A stretch of 64,000 nucleotides of DNA, from NCBI GenBank assembly GCA_016186145.1, contig JACPMF010000006.1, forward strand, positions 1-64,000. The letters are read 5' to 3'. Both the position numbers and the translations under genes were made by a program. The notes below the pieces were generated by a model, which was not told the origin of the DNA, made no database searches, and saw nothing but the letters and a program-made list of their open reading frames with translations. Source of the DNA: Candidatus Sungiibacteriota bacterium (GTDB lineage: Bacteria; Patescibacteria; Paceibacteria; Sungbacterales; SURF-37). This document shows, piece by piece, positions 31,710-39,699 of this stretch; position 1 is the first letter of the stretch; every line of letters starts with the position of its first letter.

Positions 31710-32250
31710 ACAACCGCCGATTCTGTCGGCGGTTGTTCATTTTCGGTTCATCAGGGAGATACCGCGCCGTTGCATCTCCATCAGTTGTTGCATTTGTGGC
31801 AAGAATTATTTCTACCTCCTGTCCTTCTTTTTTTAGTGACTCCACTCTTTGGAAGAGCTGGGGTACATGAAGCCGTGCGGGAGCCGCAGAATCCAGCGGA
31901 TCTATTGTTCCGTTCAAAATATGATACACTCCTGAAAATCTTTTTGTTTTTTCGATATTTATAAAATCGGCTTCCTTTTCCACCACCATGATATGAGCGT
32001 CATTCCGGGCCTTATCGCGGCAATTTCTGCAGACTAACGCGTTTGCGTCACTTCCTCGCTCGGCCGATACATAACATTTTCCGCAAAAACCAACTTGGTC
32101 GTGCAGTGTTTTCAAAATTTCGGCAAGCGCTTGCGCTGTTTTTCGCTCTTCACCCAAAAGATAAAAAGCGAATCGGGCGGCTTGGCGCGGACCGATGCCG
32201 GGAAAACGGAGAAAGAGGCCGATGAGTTTTTGAACAGAAGGTGGATACAT
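31699..32250 (-). CDS. recR: Recombination mediator RecR, C-terminally shortened
   Basis: RecR works with RecO and RecF to load RecA at gaps. The helix-hairpin-helix FPGIGPRQAARFAFYLL, the zinc finger CGKC...CRNC and the Toprim strands MVVEKEADF and ILATNATTDGDATARYL are all present. After ARYL the family normally continues for about 40 residues including the VGGELEYAD segment. Here it ends with PDEPKMNNRRQNRRLFIS, which is encoded by the terminator hairpin shared with rplU. The loss removes conserved residues and may impair ring assembly. A family-1 inverted repeat ends directly at its ATG. Confidence 0.85.
   Translation of the reverse strand: MYPPSVQKLIGLFLRFPGIGPRQAARFAFYLLGEERKTAQALAEILKTLHDQVGFCGKCYVSAERGSDANALVCRNCRDKARNDAHIMVVEKEADFINIEKTKRFSGVYHILNGTIDPLDSAAPARLHVPQLFQRVESLKKEGQEVEIILATNATTDGDATARYLPDEPKMNNRRQNRRLFIS
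31706..31740. terminator. Bidirectional terminator between rplU and recR
   Basis: ATGAACAACCGCCGA pairs perfectly over 15 bp with TCGGCGGTTGTTCAT around a 5-base loop, with TTTTC following on the plus strand. The hairpin contains the rplU stop and also encodes the last residues of recR. Confidence 0.85.
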
Positions 32251-32350
32251 GCTTGCTATCGCTCTATCAACGAATTACGAATCTTTTACGAATCTACGAA
32301 TATAATGAATAAAATTCGTATATTCGCGACCGATTCGTAATTCGATGATG
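32251..32350 (-). repeat. Start-codon-linked inverted repeat, family 1 copy 1 (recR)
   Basis: Read on the minus strand it begins CATCATCGAATTACGAATC, ends GATTCGTAATTCGTTGATAG, and is followed by AGCGATAGCAAGC and the recR ATG. Four more copies with the same ends precede rpsM, rplQ, murA and smc. Confidence 0.85.
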
Positions 32351-32353
32351 CTT

Positions 32354-33718
32354 TTAGAACGCCTCGTCGTCAAACCCTTTTGCGAGCGAGTAGAAACTGA
32401 CCGTGTTTTCATTAAAACCGAGTTCCACCACGCCGGTCGGTCCGTTTCGATGTTTGGCGATATGAATCTCCGCCACATTTTTTCGATCAGTGTTCTTTTT
32501 TACTTTGTCTTCGCGATAGATAAAAAGCACAACGTCGCTGTCCTGTTCTATGGTGCCGGAATCGCGCAAATCAGAAAGTTTCGGTATCGCATCATGCCGC
32601 ATTTCAACTGCCCGAGAAAGCTGGGAAAGTGCGAGTACCGGAATGTTCAGTTCTTTTGCAAGACCCTTAAGCGACCGAGAAATCTCTGAAACTTCTTGAA
32701 CCCGGCTTTCGGAATTATCCGACCCCTTAATCAGTTGCAGGTAGTCAACGACTACAAGGCCAAGGCCTTTATGTTCTGCTTGCAACCTGCGGGCCATTGC
32801 CCGTATTTGCATAACGCTTGGGGAAGCAACATCGTCAACAAATATCGGGGCCTGTGAAAGCGAATCCATTGCGCTTTGGATTTTAACAAGGTCATCGTCG
32901 GAAAGATTGCCGGTTCGCAACCGCCATAAATCCACCTCTGCTTCGGCTGCGATCAGCCGGTCTACCACCTGATCTTTCGACATTTCAAGAGAGAAAAAAC
33001 CAACCGGCATTTTTTCGTTGATTGCAACGCTTCTGACGATATCAAGCGCGAGGGCGGTTTTCCCCAAACTTGGCCGTGCAGCAAGAACCACAAGATCTGA
33101 TTTCTGCAAACCGGAAAGTTTGCCATCAATGTCTAAAAAACCTGTTGCCACGCCACGGATTTTCCGTTCCCCCGAATGCGACATTTCGATCCGCTGCCAT
33201 GCTTCCTCCAACGCCTCTTTAACATGGAAAAAATTCTGCTGGAGCGAGTAATTCGAAACCCCGAAGATCTTTTGTTCCGCTTCGTCCAATAATTTTTCGA
33301 TATCCTGTTTTTCGTCATACGCGAGTTCGGAAATAGTCGAGGCCGCCGCGATAAGATCCCGGTGGACTTTTTTTCGGTTCACGGTTTTCGCATAATGACT
33401 GGCATTGGAAGCTGTGGGCACGAAATTTACCAGCGTCGTGAGGTATGTCATGCCGCCGATTGGGTCAAGCTCCTTTCGGTCTTTAAGGCGGTTTTTGACG
33501 CTCACAATGTCTATCGGCTCGCGTTTTTCAATAAGATCGAGCATTGCCTGAAAAATCTGCTGGTGCGCCGGCTTGTAAAAATCAGCCGGGCGGATAAGGT
33601 CCGCAACCCGGAATATCGCGTCTTTATCGAGCATAAGCGAACCAAGCACCGACATTTCGGCATCAATGCTTTGCGGAGGCATGCGAGCACCACCGATTTT
33701 TTTTGATTCGTTTGGCAT
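32354..33718 (-). CDS. dnaB: Replicative DNA helicase DnaB
   Basis: DnaB is the hexameric helicase that opens the replication fork. The N-terminal helical domain (MPPQSIDAEMSVLGSLMLD) and the RecA-like motor are both seen. Walker A is a variant, ARPSLGKTALALD (about residue 215), Walker B LVVVDYLQLI (about 320), and the arginine-finger region LSDLRDSGTIEQDSDVVLF. The length of 454 is normal and no intein is present. It lies upstream of recR, with the start of recR separated by the family-1 repeat. No Shine-Dalgarno is seen; the start is set by alignment with the usual N-terminus. Confidence 0.95.
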   Translation of the reverse strand: MPNESKKIGGARMPPQSIDAEMSVLGSLMLDKDAIFRVADLIRPADFYKPAHQQIFQAMLDLIEKREPIDIVSVKNRLKDRKELDPIGGMTYLTTLVNFVPTASNASHYAKTVNRKKVHRDLIAAASTISELAYDEKQDIEKLLDEAEQKIFGVSNYSLQQNFFHVKEALEEAWQRIEMSHSGERKIRGVATGFLDIDGKLSGLQKSDLVVLAARPSLGKTALALDIVRSVAINEKMPVGFFSLEMSKDQVVDRLIAAEAEVDLWRLRTGNLSDDDLVKIQSAMDSLSQAPIFVDDVASPSVMQIRAMARRLQAEHKGLGLVVVDYLQLIKGSDNSESRVQEVSEISRSLKGLAKELNIPVLALSQLSRAVEMRHDAIPKLSDLRDSGTIEQDSDVVLFIYREDKVKKNTDRKNVAEIHIAKHRNGPTGVVELGFNENTVSFYSLAKGFDDEAF

Positions 33719-33806
33719 AGTAAGCGGCGGGGGAATATAAGCTCGAAAATAGAATGGGGATTATGAAGACCCCGTTATCATACATTTTATGAAAATCGAG
33801 GTCGAC

Positions 33807-33835
33807 TTGACAAGAGGAAAAAGTGGTGATAACGT
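33807..33835 (+). promoter_or_regulatory. Promoter for the gene at 33895
   Basis: TTGACA (33807-33812), a 17-base spacer and TAACGT (33830-33835). The -35 is perfect, the -10 is weak. Confidence 0.55.
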
Positions 33836-33894
33836 GTTAGTATTCTTTCACAACTTTTTGTGTTCACTCCAACTTTAACAAACCAGGAGAAACA

Positions 33895-34503
33895 ATGCCG
33901 AAAGGCCGTAAAACACGAGAGATGACAGAGACACGGAAAGACGCGATTGAGGCAGAAATCGCAAAAGGCATAACAAGCGTCAGAGAGATTGCACGAGTTC
34001 TTCATGGACATCCGGGGTTTGATGCTGAAACATTCGAAGGCACTTCCGAGGGTATCCGTAGATACTTCAAAAAACGGAAGCTTTCGGCATCGCAACAGCC
34101 ACGAACCCACGCCTCTATGATAACGGCCATTGCTGCTTCTGCAGCAACTTCGGCAAGCTCAATTCAAACATTTCTCGAAAAATACCAAATCCGTCTGCCT
34201 GCCGGACAGATTAGCGAATTTAACCGTTTTATTACCGCATTGACGGCCGTTGCCCGTCCGTTAGAGGAACGAGCCCTGCGGGTACCGATAATGGAAGAGA
34301 GGATTCGTGAATTGGAAGCATCTGTCCGTGATTTGAAATCGAATTTGCCGACAGTCATTTTGGAGGAGGAAAACCGCCGCCTTCGCGGTGTTATCGAAAA
34401 ACAGGAAACAGTAATCGAAACCCTGAAAAGAACCAAGGGCTATCGAGGTGGGCGCATATTAACCCCGGAAAGCCACCTTGTGGTGAGTGCGGGGAGAGAT
34501 TAA
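33895..34503 (+). CDS. Hypothetical HTH plus coiled-coil protein
   Basis: The 202-residue protein opens with a basic segment and a likely helix-turn-helix (IAKGITSVREIARVLHGH, residues 24-41). A low-complexity Ala/Ser stretch follows (about 70-95). A C-terminal coiled coil is rich in Glu, Arg and Leu (about 130-180). No family is recognised; DNA binding is an inference. AGGAG lies six bases before the ATG, a promoter lies upstream, and a terminator follows 34 bases after the stop, so this is one of the self-contained Shine-Dalgarno genes. It sits between dnaB and the PilM-like gene without sharing their transcripts. Confidence 0.6.
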   Translation: MPKGRKTREMTETRKDAIEAEIAKGITSVREIARVLHGHPGFDAETFEGTSEGIRRYFKKRKLSASQQPRTHASMITAIAASAATSASSIQTFLEKYQIRLPAGQISEFNRFITALTAVARPLEERALRVPIMEERIRELEASVRDLKSNLPTVILEEENRRLRGVIEKQETVIETLKRTKGYRGGRILTPESHLVVSAGRD

Positions 34504-34537
34504 TAACTAAGAAATACGATGTGGATAAGACTCCTTC

Positions 34538-34557
34538 AGGCCGTAGCAATACGGCCT
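34538..34557 (+). terminator. Rho-independent terminator
   Basis: AGGCCGTA / TACGGCCT, 8-bp stem with GCAA loop, followed by TTCATTTTG. Confidence 0.8.
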
Positions 34558-34585
34558 TTCATTTTGTTACGGGGAAGGTTCTTGT

Positions 34586-34591
34586 TATACT
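34586..34591 (+). promoter_or_regulatory. -10 box for a leaderless PilM-like transcript
   Basis: TATACT ends 8 bases before the ATG at 34600, so the first transcribed base should be close to the start codon. Confidence 0.6.
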
Positions 34592-34599
34592 ATCAAGGT

Positions 34600-35739
34600 A
34601 TGTCCTTGCGGTGGAATATTTTTTCTTCATCCCAAAAAACGGTCAAGCATAGACTCTTTATTGATGTTGGATCGAGCGCTATCCGTTCTCTCCTTGTAGA
34701 ATCAGGCCCCAAAGGACACCTGGGGATCAAAAAGCGAGTTCATTATCTTCCGGTGATGGCGGAGAGAAGCAGGTTTTTAAAAAAAGTTAGCGGGCAATTC
34801 CATGAAATCATCTTCCGCTACATAAAAAGTTTAGGTTCCATTCCTGAAAAGATCGTGATCAGCGCCTCTCCACCGCTTGCCCCGGTTGCCGTTGAAGTCA
34901 TAAAAAAGGAGCGGCATGACAAAAATAAGCCCGTCAGCGTAAAGGAAATAGAAGGCCTTCTTGCGGAAAAAATAACCCGTACGCCAAGCGCTGCATGGCA
35001 CCCTCCGCAGTTAACCCGTCTTACCGTAGATGGCTATGATATTTCTTTGGAGGATACGGAAAACATCACCGGTTCTGTTATAGAACTTTCCGCGGCCTAT
35101 CCCACCTTTGAACCGGATTTTATCGAAGCGTTTTCTGCTTTGAATAAAACATGGGGAGGGTTGACGCTGGAAATCCATTCAACCCCGATTACGGTGGCTA
35201 TGGCGACAATAAAAAAACTTGCTGAGCGAAATTTTGCTATTATAAAGATTGGCGGAACCGCAACGACTGTCATTGCGGTCGCCTCAGGCACTATCTTATG
35301 GGTTGAATCGTTTCCTTTCGGCGGAGACGACGTAACCAGGGAGCTGGTGAATCAATTAAAAATAGAAATTGGTGAGGCCGAGGATATAAAGCGGCGTTTC
35401 GGCAAATTCGTGCTGCCTCAAGCCCTTTCCGAGAAGGCAGAAGAGATTTTTAAGCGCCATGCGGAAAAACTTGCGGGGACGGTCGTTTCTCCGTTTCTAA
35501 AACGGCAAAATGCTTTTCCTCCCACCGTTTTCCTTTATGGGGGCGGGGCTAAAGATTCAGCGGTTCAAAAAACCTTGTCGGATCCGCATTGGTTTGAAAA
35601 TACTACTTTTGCGGAAAAATTGCGTGTTGAGGTTTTAGCCGGCGAGCGGTTTACTGACGGAGTACTGTTTAACTCGCCGCTCCAAGGACCGGACTATGTT
35701 GAACTTGCGGCCTCGGTTTTTAAGACACTCAACACTTAA
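34600..35739 (+). CDS. PilM/FtsA-like actin-fold ATPase
   Basis: The 379-residue protein has the actin-like ATPase plan: phosphate-1 loop LFIDVGSSAIRSLLVESG near the start, phosphate-2 IIKIGGTATTVIAVASG (about 205), and the adenosine motif VFLYGGGAKDS (about 310). This is the arrangement in PilM and FtsA, cytoplasmic partners of type IV pilus or division machines. ATG at 34600 is chosen; a TTG- or GTG-led extension upstream lacks the family pattern. The next gene encodes a membrane protein with a large outer part, so the pair may form an envelope-spanning assembly. Other pil genes are not in the window. Confidence 0.75.
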   Translation: MSLRWNIFSSSQKTVKHRLFIDVGSSAIRSLLVESGPKGHLGIKKRVHYLPVMAERSRFLKKVSGQFHEIIFRYIKSLGSIPEKIVISASPPLAPVAVEVIKKERHDKNKPVSVKEIEGLLAEKITRTPSAAWHPPQLTRLTVDGYDISLEDTENITGSVIELSAAYPTFEPDFIEAFSALNKTWGGLTLEIHSTPITVAMATIKKLAERNFAIIKIGGTATTVIAVASGTILWVESFPFGGDDVTRELVNQLKIEIGEAEDIKRRFGKFVLPQALSEKAEEIFKRHAEKLAGTVVSPFLKRQNAFPPTVFLYGGGAKDSAVQKTLSDPHWFENTTFAEKLRVEVLAGERFTDGVLFNSPLQGPDYVELAASVFKTLNT

Positions 35740-35814
35740 AAAGACAACAACCATGGCGCGACAACGCATTATAAGTTGTCCGTTATAAGTTGTTGGCAAT
35801 TAATGATAAAAAAT

Positions 35815-37221
35815 ATGGCTGATTTCTTAAGAAAGATAGCCAAAGAAAGGGAGGAGAAAAGAGGCGGTAAAATCGTTCAAGACATCCTACCCCCGAAAAG
35901 CGGTCTGACGGCTAGAAAAAAGCCGCCCCTGCCCGCGATACAAGAAAAGGCCTCAAAAGAACCGGTGAAACCGAAAATCGAACAAAAGATTTCGCTTCCT
36001 TCGGTACATTTCTGGAAACCCGCAGCAAGGCGCTTTAATCCCGCCCTTCTTTTGACCCGGCTGCTTTCTTCACGCCGCGCGCAAATAGGATCTGCCGCCG
36101 GTATTCTCATCCTTTTTACTATAATTTTCAGCATCGTTTTTGCATCAACTAAAATAACCATACGCCCAATTGCTGCCGACCTTTCGCTTTCGCCGCTTTC
36201 TATAACCGCGGATCCGGGTACTAATACTGTTGACCTGGGGGCAAAAAAAATTCCAGCGCTCAAAATTGCGGTAGAAGATACCTATACCGCAACCCGCCAG
36301 TCTTCGGGAAAAAAATATGTTGAGGAACGCGCGACCGGAACTATTGCCATATTCAACCGTTTCGATTCTAACCCTCAAAATCTAGTCCGCACAACACGTT
36401 TTGTCGATTCTAACGGAAAAGTATTCCGTTTGGTAAATTCCGTTACGGTTCCGGGGGCTAAAATACAAGGAGGAAAAATAGTTCCGAGTTCGGTAGATGC
36501 TCAAGTTGTGGCCGACGGCCCCGGCCAAGATTACAATATACCGCCATCACGCTTTACGATTCCGGGTTTCCAAGGTTCTCCCAAATTTGAGGGGTTTTAT
36601 GGCGAATCCCGTTCTGCCATGAAGAATGGTTTTCGTGGTGAAGCTCGCGTGGTAACCGCCGAAGATATTAAAGCGGGGCAGGAGGAAGCAACCCGCCGGC
36701 TTTTCGAGGAATTAAGAAAAAAGCTTGATTCGAAAATTCCTCCGGGCAATGAATTTCTTTCCCTTGACGGTTCCCGGGATATCCGAATTGCAAAGGTAGT
36801 AAGCCCAAAAGCGGGGGAACGGAAAGAAGAATTTGCCATAGAAGCAAGCGGGATGGCCGAAGCGGTTGTGTTTCGCAAAACAGACCTTTTCGCATTTCTC
36901 GACTCCGCCCTGCTTTCCCCGGAACGGCCCTCAACAATATTGGAGGATACGAGCCAAATTGAATTTTCAGGCATCCAATTTGATATCGGAAAGGATATAT
37001 TGGAATTCACCGTTAAAGGATCTGCCACCGCAGTCCGTGTTATTCCGGTTGTAGAAATGCAAGCATTACTTGCCGGAAAAACCACTACGCAAGCCGAAGC
37101 ATTTCTTCGCGGACGGCCGGAAATTGGCGGTTTTTCAATAAAAAATTCTCCATTCTGGCGATGGAAGACACCACGCCATCCTGAGGCAATTGAGGTGAAA
37201 GTGGAGATCCCGGCTGTCTGA
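35815..37221 (+). CDS. Single-pass membrane protein with large beta-rich outer domain
   Basis: A basic cytoplasmic N-terminal region of about 105 residues precedes one membrane helix (AAGILILFTIIFSIVFA, about 98-115) and an outer domain of about 350 residues with many short strands. The outer part contains ATGTIAIFNRFDSNPQNLVRT, a pattern found in CPR proteins annotated as baseplate-J-like; this label is tentative. The ATG at 35815 (MADFLRK) is chosen, and another at 35803 is possible. It follows the PilM-like gene after 75 bases that contain two copies of TTATAAGTTGT. A role with that ATPase in a surface machine is inferred. Confidence 0.6.
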   Translation: MADFLRKIAKEREEKRGGKIVQDILPPKSGLTARKKPPLPAIQEKASKEPVKPKIEQKISLPSVHFWKPAARRFNPALLLTRLLSSRRAQIGSAAGILILFTIIFSIVFASTKITIRPIAADLSLSPLSITADPGTNTVDLGAKKIPALKIAVEDTYTATRQSSGKKYVEERATGTIAIFNRFDSNPQNLVRTTRFVDSNGKVFRLVNSVTVPGAKIQGGKIVPSSVDAQVVADGPGQDYNIPPSRFTIPGFQGSPKFEGFYGESRSAMKNGFRGEARVVTAEDIKAGQEEATRRLFEELRKKLDSKIPPGNEFLSLDGSRDIRIAKVVSPKAGERKEEFAIEASGMAEAVVFRKTDLFAFLDSALLSPERPSTILEDTSQIEFSGIQFDIGKDILEFTVKGSATAVRVIPVVEMQALLAGKTTTQAEAFLRGRPEIGGFSIKNSPFWRWKTPRHPEAIEVKVEIPAV

Positions 37222-37264
37222 TGCCATGCTAAGAATGCGATTTCGGGGGGTACGAATTAAAAGA

Positions 37265-37293
37265 TTGACACCATAACGGCAATCTGCTAAACT
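37265..37293 (+). promoter_or_regulatory. Promoter of the infA ribosomal operon with internal inverted repeat
   Basis: TTGACA (37265-37270), a 17-base spacer and TAAACT (37288-37293). ATAACGGCA inside the spacer is complementary to TGCCGTTAT just downstream (about 37301-37309), so the start region can fold or bind a regulator. Confidence 0.75.
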
Positions 37294-37316
37294 CGTGTGG
37301 TGCCGTTATTATCACT

Positions 37317-37538
37317 ATGAAGGGCGAAAAACGGGGTATTTTAAAAGAAGGAGTGGTGACAGAAGCGCTCCCTGCTACTCTTTTCCGGGTTAAACTTGAC
37401 GACGGCGCTGAAATCATTGCCCACCTTGCGGGAAGACTGCGCCTTCATTACATCCGGGTAATGGCGGGGGATCGCGTTCGGATAGAAATGTCGGAGTACG
37501 ACGCCACGAAGGGAAGAATTGTGCACCGCTTGAAATAA
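37317..37538 (+). CDS. infA: Translation initiation factor IF-1
   Basis: IF-1 is a single OB-fold that blocks the ribosomal A site during initiation. The 73-residue protein matches: EGVVTEALPATLFRVKLDDG (residues 12-31), HLAGRLRLHYIRVMAGDRVRIEMSEYD, and the C-terminal KGRIVHRLK. Many bacterial IF-1 proteins have KMRKNRIRI; here it is GRLRLHYIRV, a conservative change. It heads the infA-rpmJ-rpsM-rpsK-rpsD-rpoA-rplQ block, the normal bacterial order, and has a clear promoter 24 bases before the ATG. Confidence 0.95.
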   Translation: MKGEKRGILKEGVVTEALPATLFRVKLDDGAEIIAHLAGRLRLHYIRVMAGDRVRIEMSEYDATKGRIVHRLK

Positions 37539-37609
37539 TGTTAAATTTTGAATGCCGGATGCCGAATAGAAATTATTTAGCACCCAGCATTTATAATTTA
37601 TAATTTTAT

Positions 37610-37723
37610 TTGAAAGTCCGAGCATCAGTTAAACGCATGTGCGCAAAATGCAAAGTAATACGGCGCAAGCGTCGTGTTTTTGTTATTTGCACAACCCCGA
37701 AACATAAACAGCGCCAAGGGTAA
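37610..37723 (+). CDS. rpmJ: 50S ribosomal protein L36
   Basis: The 37-codon frame MKVRASVKRMCAKCKVIRRK...CTTPKHKQRQG is L36 with its zinc ribbon C-x2-C...C...H. It starts with TTG, which the family's constant MKVR start requires. It lies between infA and rpsM as in most bacteria. It is preceded by an AT-rich inverted repeat (about 37545-37605) and followed within three bases by the family-1 repeat of rpsM. Confidence 0.92.
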   Translation: MKVRASVKRMCAKCKVIRRKRRVFVICTTPKHKQRQG

Positions 37724-37725
37724 TT

Positions 37726-37822
37726 ATCATCGAATTACGAATCAGCCGCGAATTTACGAATTTGATTCATTATTCGTAGATTCGTAAAAGATTCGTAATT
37801 CGTTGATGAGGCGATAGCGAAC
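37726..37822 (+). repeat. Start-codon-linked inverted repeat, family 1 copy 2 (rpsM)
   Basis: Begins CATCGAATTACGAATC, has GATTCGTAATTCGTTGATGA near its right end and the tail GGCGATAGCGAAC running into the rpsM ATG at 37823. Confidence 0.85.
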
Positions 37823-38209
37823 ATGAGAATAGCCGGAACCAATATACCCGACAATAAAAAAATAGAATATGCATTGCCCTATATTTTCGGCGTCGGCTTA
37901 AGTTTGTCGCGAAAGATTCTCGTTGCGGCGCGTGTAAACAAATCCAAGCGCGCAAAAGAGCTTGCCCCTGATGAGGTAAGCCGGCTTCGTGAAATAATCG
38001 AAAAAAATTACAGAATTGAAGGGGAACTACGAAGAGAAATTTTAATAAACGTAAAACGCCTGAAAGACATCGGTACATATCGGGGTAACCGCCATATTCG
38101 GGGCCTTCCGGTCAGAGGACAGCGGACCAAAACGAATTCTCGCACCCGCCGCGGCAATGTGAGAAAAACAATGGGTTCAGGAAGAAAATCGGCAGCAAGT
38201 CCGACATAA
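37823..38209 (+). CDS. rpsM: 30S ribosomal protein S13
   Basis: The 128-residue protein has the S13 start RIAGTNIPDNKKIEYALPYIFGVG, the helix-two-turn-helix in the middle, and the basic C-terminal tail GLPVRGQRTKTNSRTRRG that passes under the tRNA. The last residues (GSGRKSAASPT) are slightly longer than usual. The ATG is supplied at the right border of a family-1 inverted repeat and there is no Shine-Dalgarno. rpsK follows after 120 bases containing another inverted repeat. Confidence 0.95.
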   Translation: MRIAGTNIPDNKKIEYALPYIFGVGLSLSRKILVAARVNKSKRAKELAPDEVSRLREIIEKNYRIEGELRREILINVKRLKDIGTYRGNRHIRGLPVRGQRTKTNSRTRRGNVRKTMGSGRKSAASPT

Positions 38210-38212
38210 TTT

Positions 38213-38329
38213 TAAAACAATCCTCCTTCGCTAAAGCTATGGAGGACATCTTTCGCTACCACATAACGAGAGGTGTCCCTAATTAGATGGCTTGCCATCC
38301 GTAGCTCCGAGCGATGCGAGAAGCGAAGA
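38213..38329. repeat. Inverted-repeat region before rpsK
   Basis: TCCTCCTTCGCTAAAGCTAT followed by GGAGGA folds into a hairpin and shares the CGCTAAAGCT core with the repeat inside dnaX. A second small stem (GATGGC/GCCATC) follows. It separates rpsM from rpsK. Confidence 0.65.
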
Positions 38330-38791
38330 ATGGGAAAAAAGCGAATCATAACCAAAGGAGATACTGAAGGTGCTGCCTCAAGCAAGGTGGAGGGGGTATC
38401 CGGCACCAATGACGGCGGGCAGGGAAATCCGCAAGAGCGGCAACATGTTCAATATGGAGCCGCGTATATTCTTGCAACATATAACAATACCTTAATTTCG
38501 ATTGCCGACGAGAATGGTAATACCATCGCGTGGTCGTCTGCCGGGGCAATGGGTTTTAAAGGCACTAAAAAAGCAACACCTTATGCGGCTTCGCGTGCCG
38601 CGGAGGCCGTAGCGGAAAAAGCAAAAAAGTGGGGTATAACAGGGGTAACTGTTTTTGTGAAAGGCGTCGGCTCCGGCCGCGAGTCGGCAATCAGATCGCT
38701 TGCTAACTATGGCCTTGACATAGCAATGATTAAAGATATTACCCCAATCCCGCATAATGGTCCGAGGCCTTCGAAAGTCCGACGAGTATAA
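38330..38791 (+). CDS. rpsK: 30S ribosomal protein S11
   Basis: ATG at 38330 (MGKKRIITKGD) gives 153 residues. The S11 core is clear: AYILATYNNTLISIADENGN, WSSAGAMGFKGTKKATPYAA, and the C-terminal DITPIPHNGPRPSKVRRV. The first 35 residues are a poorly conserved Gly/Ser/Gln-rich extension, longer than the usual N-terminus. An upstream in-frame start at 38273 would run through the repeat and is rejected. Part of the ribosomal operon headed by infA. Confidence 0.95.
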   Translation: MGKKRIITKGDTEGAASSKVEGVSGTNDGGQGNPQERQHVQYGAAYILATYNNTLISIADENGNTIAWSSAGAMGFKGTKKATPYAASRAAEAVAEKAKKWGITGVTVFVKGVGSGRESAIRSLANYGLDIAMIKDITPIPHNGPRPSKVRRV

Positions 38792-38800
38792 CGAGGAGGA

Positions 38801-38900
38801 CCCAGCACATAAATTTACAATTGCCGTCTACTGCATTTCATAATTATTGCATCAGCCCCGCGACTAAAATTAATTGACGGATGTAAATTTATGTGCTGGG
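38801..38900. repeat. 100-bp inverted repeat before rpsD (family 4)
   Basis: CCCAGCACATAAATTTACA (38801-38819) is the exact complement of TGTAAATTTATGTGCTGGG (38882-38900). A second, AT-rich inverted repeat (38906-38967) continues to the rpsD start. The right arm resembles the one at 62479-62498. Confidence 0.8.
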
Positions 38901-38967
38901 TGCTGAATTTTGTGGCGAAATTTTGTTCACAAAACAAGTTTCGCTCCAAAATTTCGACAAAATTCGC

Positions 38968-39603
38968 ATGCCACTATCTCGACCGAAGGAAAAAATTGAA
39001 AGAAGAATAGGCGAGCGGCTCTTTTTAAAAGGGGAGCGCAGTTTTTCTCAAAAGGCAGGAGTTGCCCGAAGGCCATATCCTCCCGGACAACACGGCAAAC
39101 GAAAAACAGGAAGAGGCGGTTTTTCTGAATTCGGACAACAGCTAAAAGAAAAACAGAAAGTTCGGCACATCTATGGAATCAGCGACAGGGCGCTTAAAAA
39201 ATATTTTACTTTGGCACGCAGAAACCGAGCAAAGCCTACCGACGAAACTCTTGCGGAACTTCTGGAGCGGCGTCTTGATAACGTAGTTTTTCGTCTTGGA
39301 CTGGCACTATCACGAAGCATTGGACGCCATATGGTAAGCTACGGGCACATAACGGTTAACGGAAAACGAGCTAAACAGCCGTCATTAACGGTCAAACCGA
39401 GTGATATTATTTCAATCGCGGAAAAATCGCGCAATCTCGGTTTTTTCCAAGATCTCGGAGAGCGGATGAAAAAATACTCGCCACCGGCATGGCTGGAGTT
39501 TGATCCGGAAAAATACGAAGGAAAACTCAGGCATACCCCGGCTCTTCAGGACATCTCCGGCCAGCAAAACATGTCATTAGTAGTTGAGTATTATTCGAGA
39601 TAA
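38968..39603 (+). CDS. rpsD: 30S ribosomal protein S4
   Basis: ATG at 38968 gives 211 residues with RRPYPPGQHGKRKTGRGGFSEFG, the S4 RNA-binding domain LERRLDNVVFRLGLALSRS...HITVNGKRAKQPS (about 95-150), and the C-terminal VVEYYSR. The N-terminal zinc Cys cluster of some S4 proteins is absent, so this is the zinc-free form. The upstream in-frame extension runs through an inverted repeat and is rejected. It lies between rpsK and rpoA as usual. Confidence 0.95.
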   Translation: MPLSRPKEKIERRIGERLFLKGERSFSQKAGVARRPYPPGQHGKRKTGRGGFSEFGQQLKEKQKVRHIYGISDRALKKYFTLARRNRAKPTDETLAELLERRLDNVVFRLGLALSRSIGRHMVSYGHITVNGKRAKQPSLTVKPSDIISIAEKSRNLGFFQDLGERMKKYSPPAWLEFDPEKYEGKLRHTPALQDISGQQNMSLVVEYYSR

Positions 39604-39605
39604 TA

Positions 39606-39699
39606 GAAGCGGATCGCTTCGCTTCACGCAGATCACAACGCGGAAAAACGCGGATCCGCATGAATCCGCGTAGCTATCCGCGTTTATCTGCCTTTAAAT
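39606..39699. repeat. Inverted repeat before rpoA (family 3)
   Basis: Contains ATCCGCATGAATCCGCGTAG and TATCCGCGTTTATCTGC; the element before htpX (52677-52732) matches this over about 40 bases. It ends against the rpoA ATG. Confidence 0.75.
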
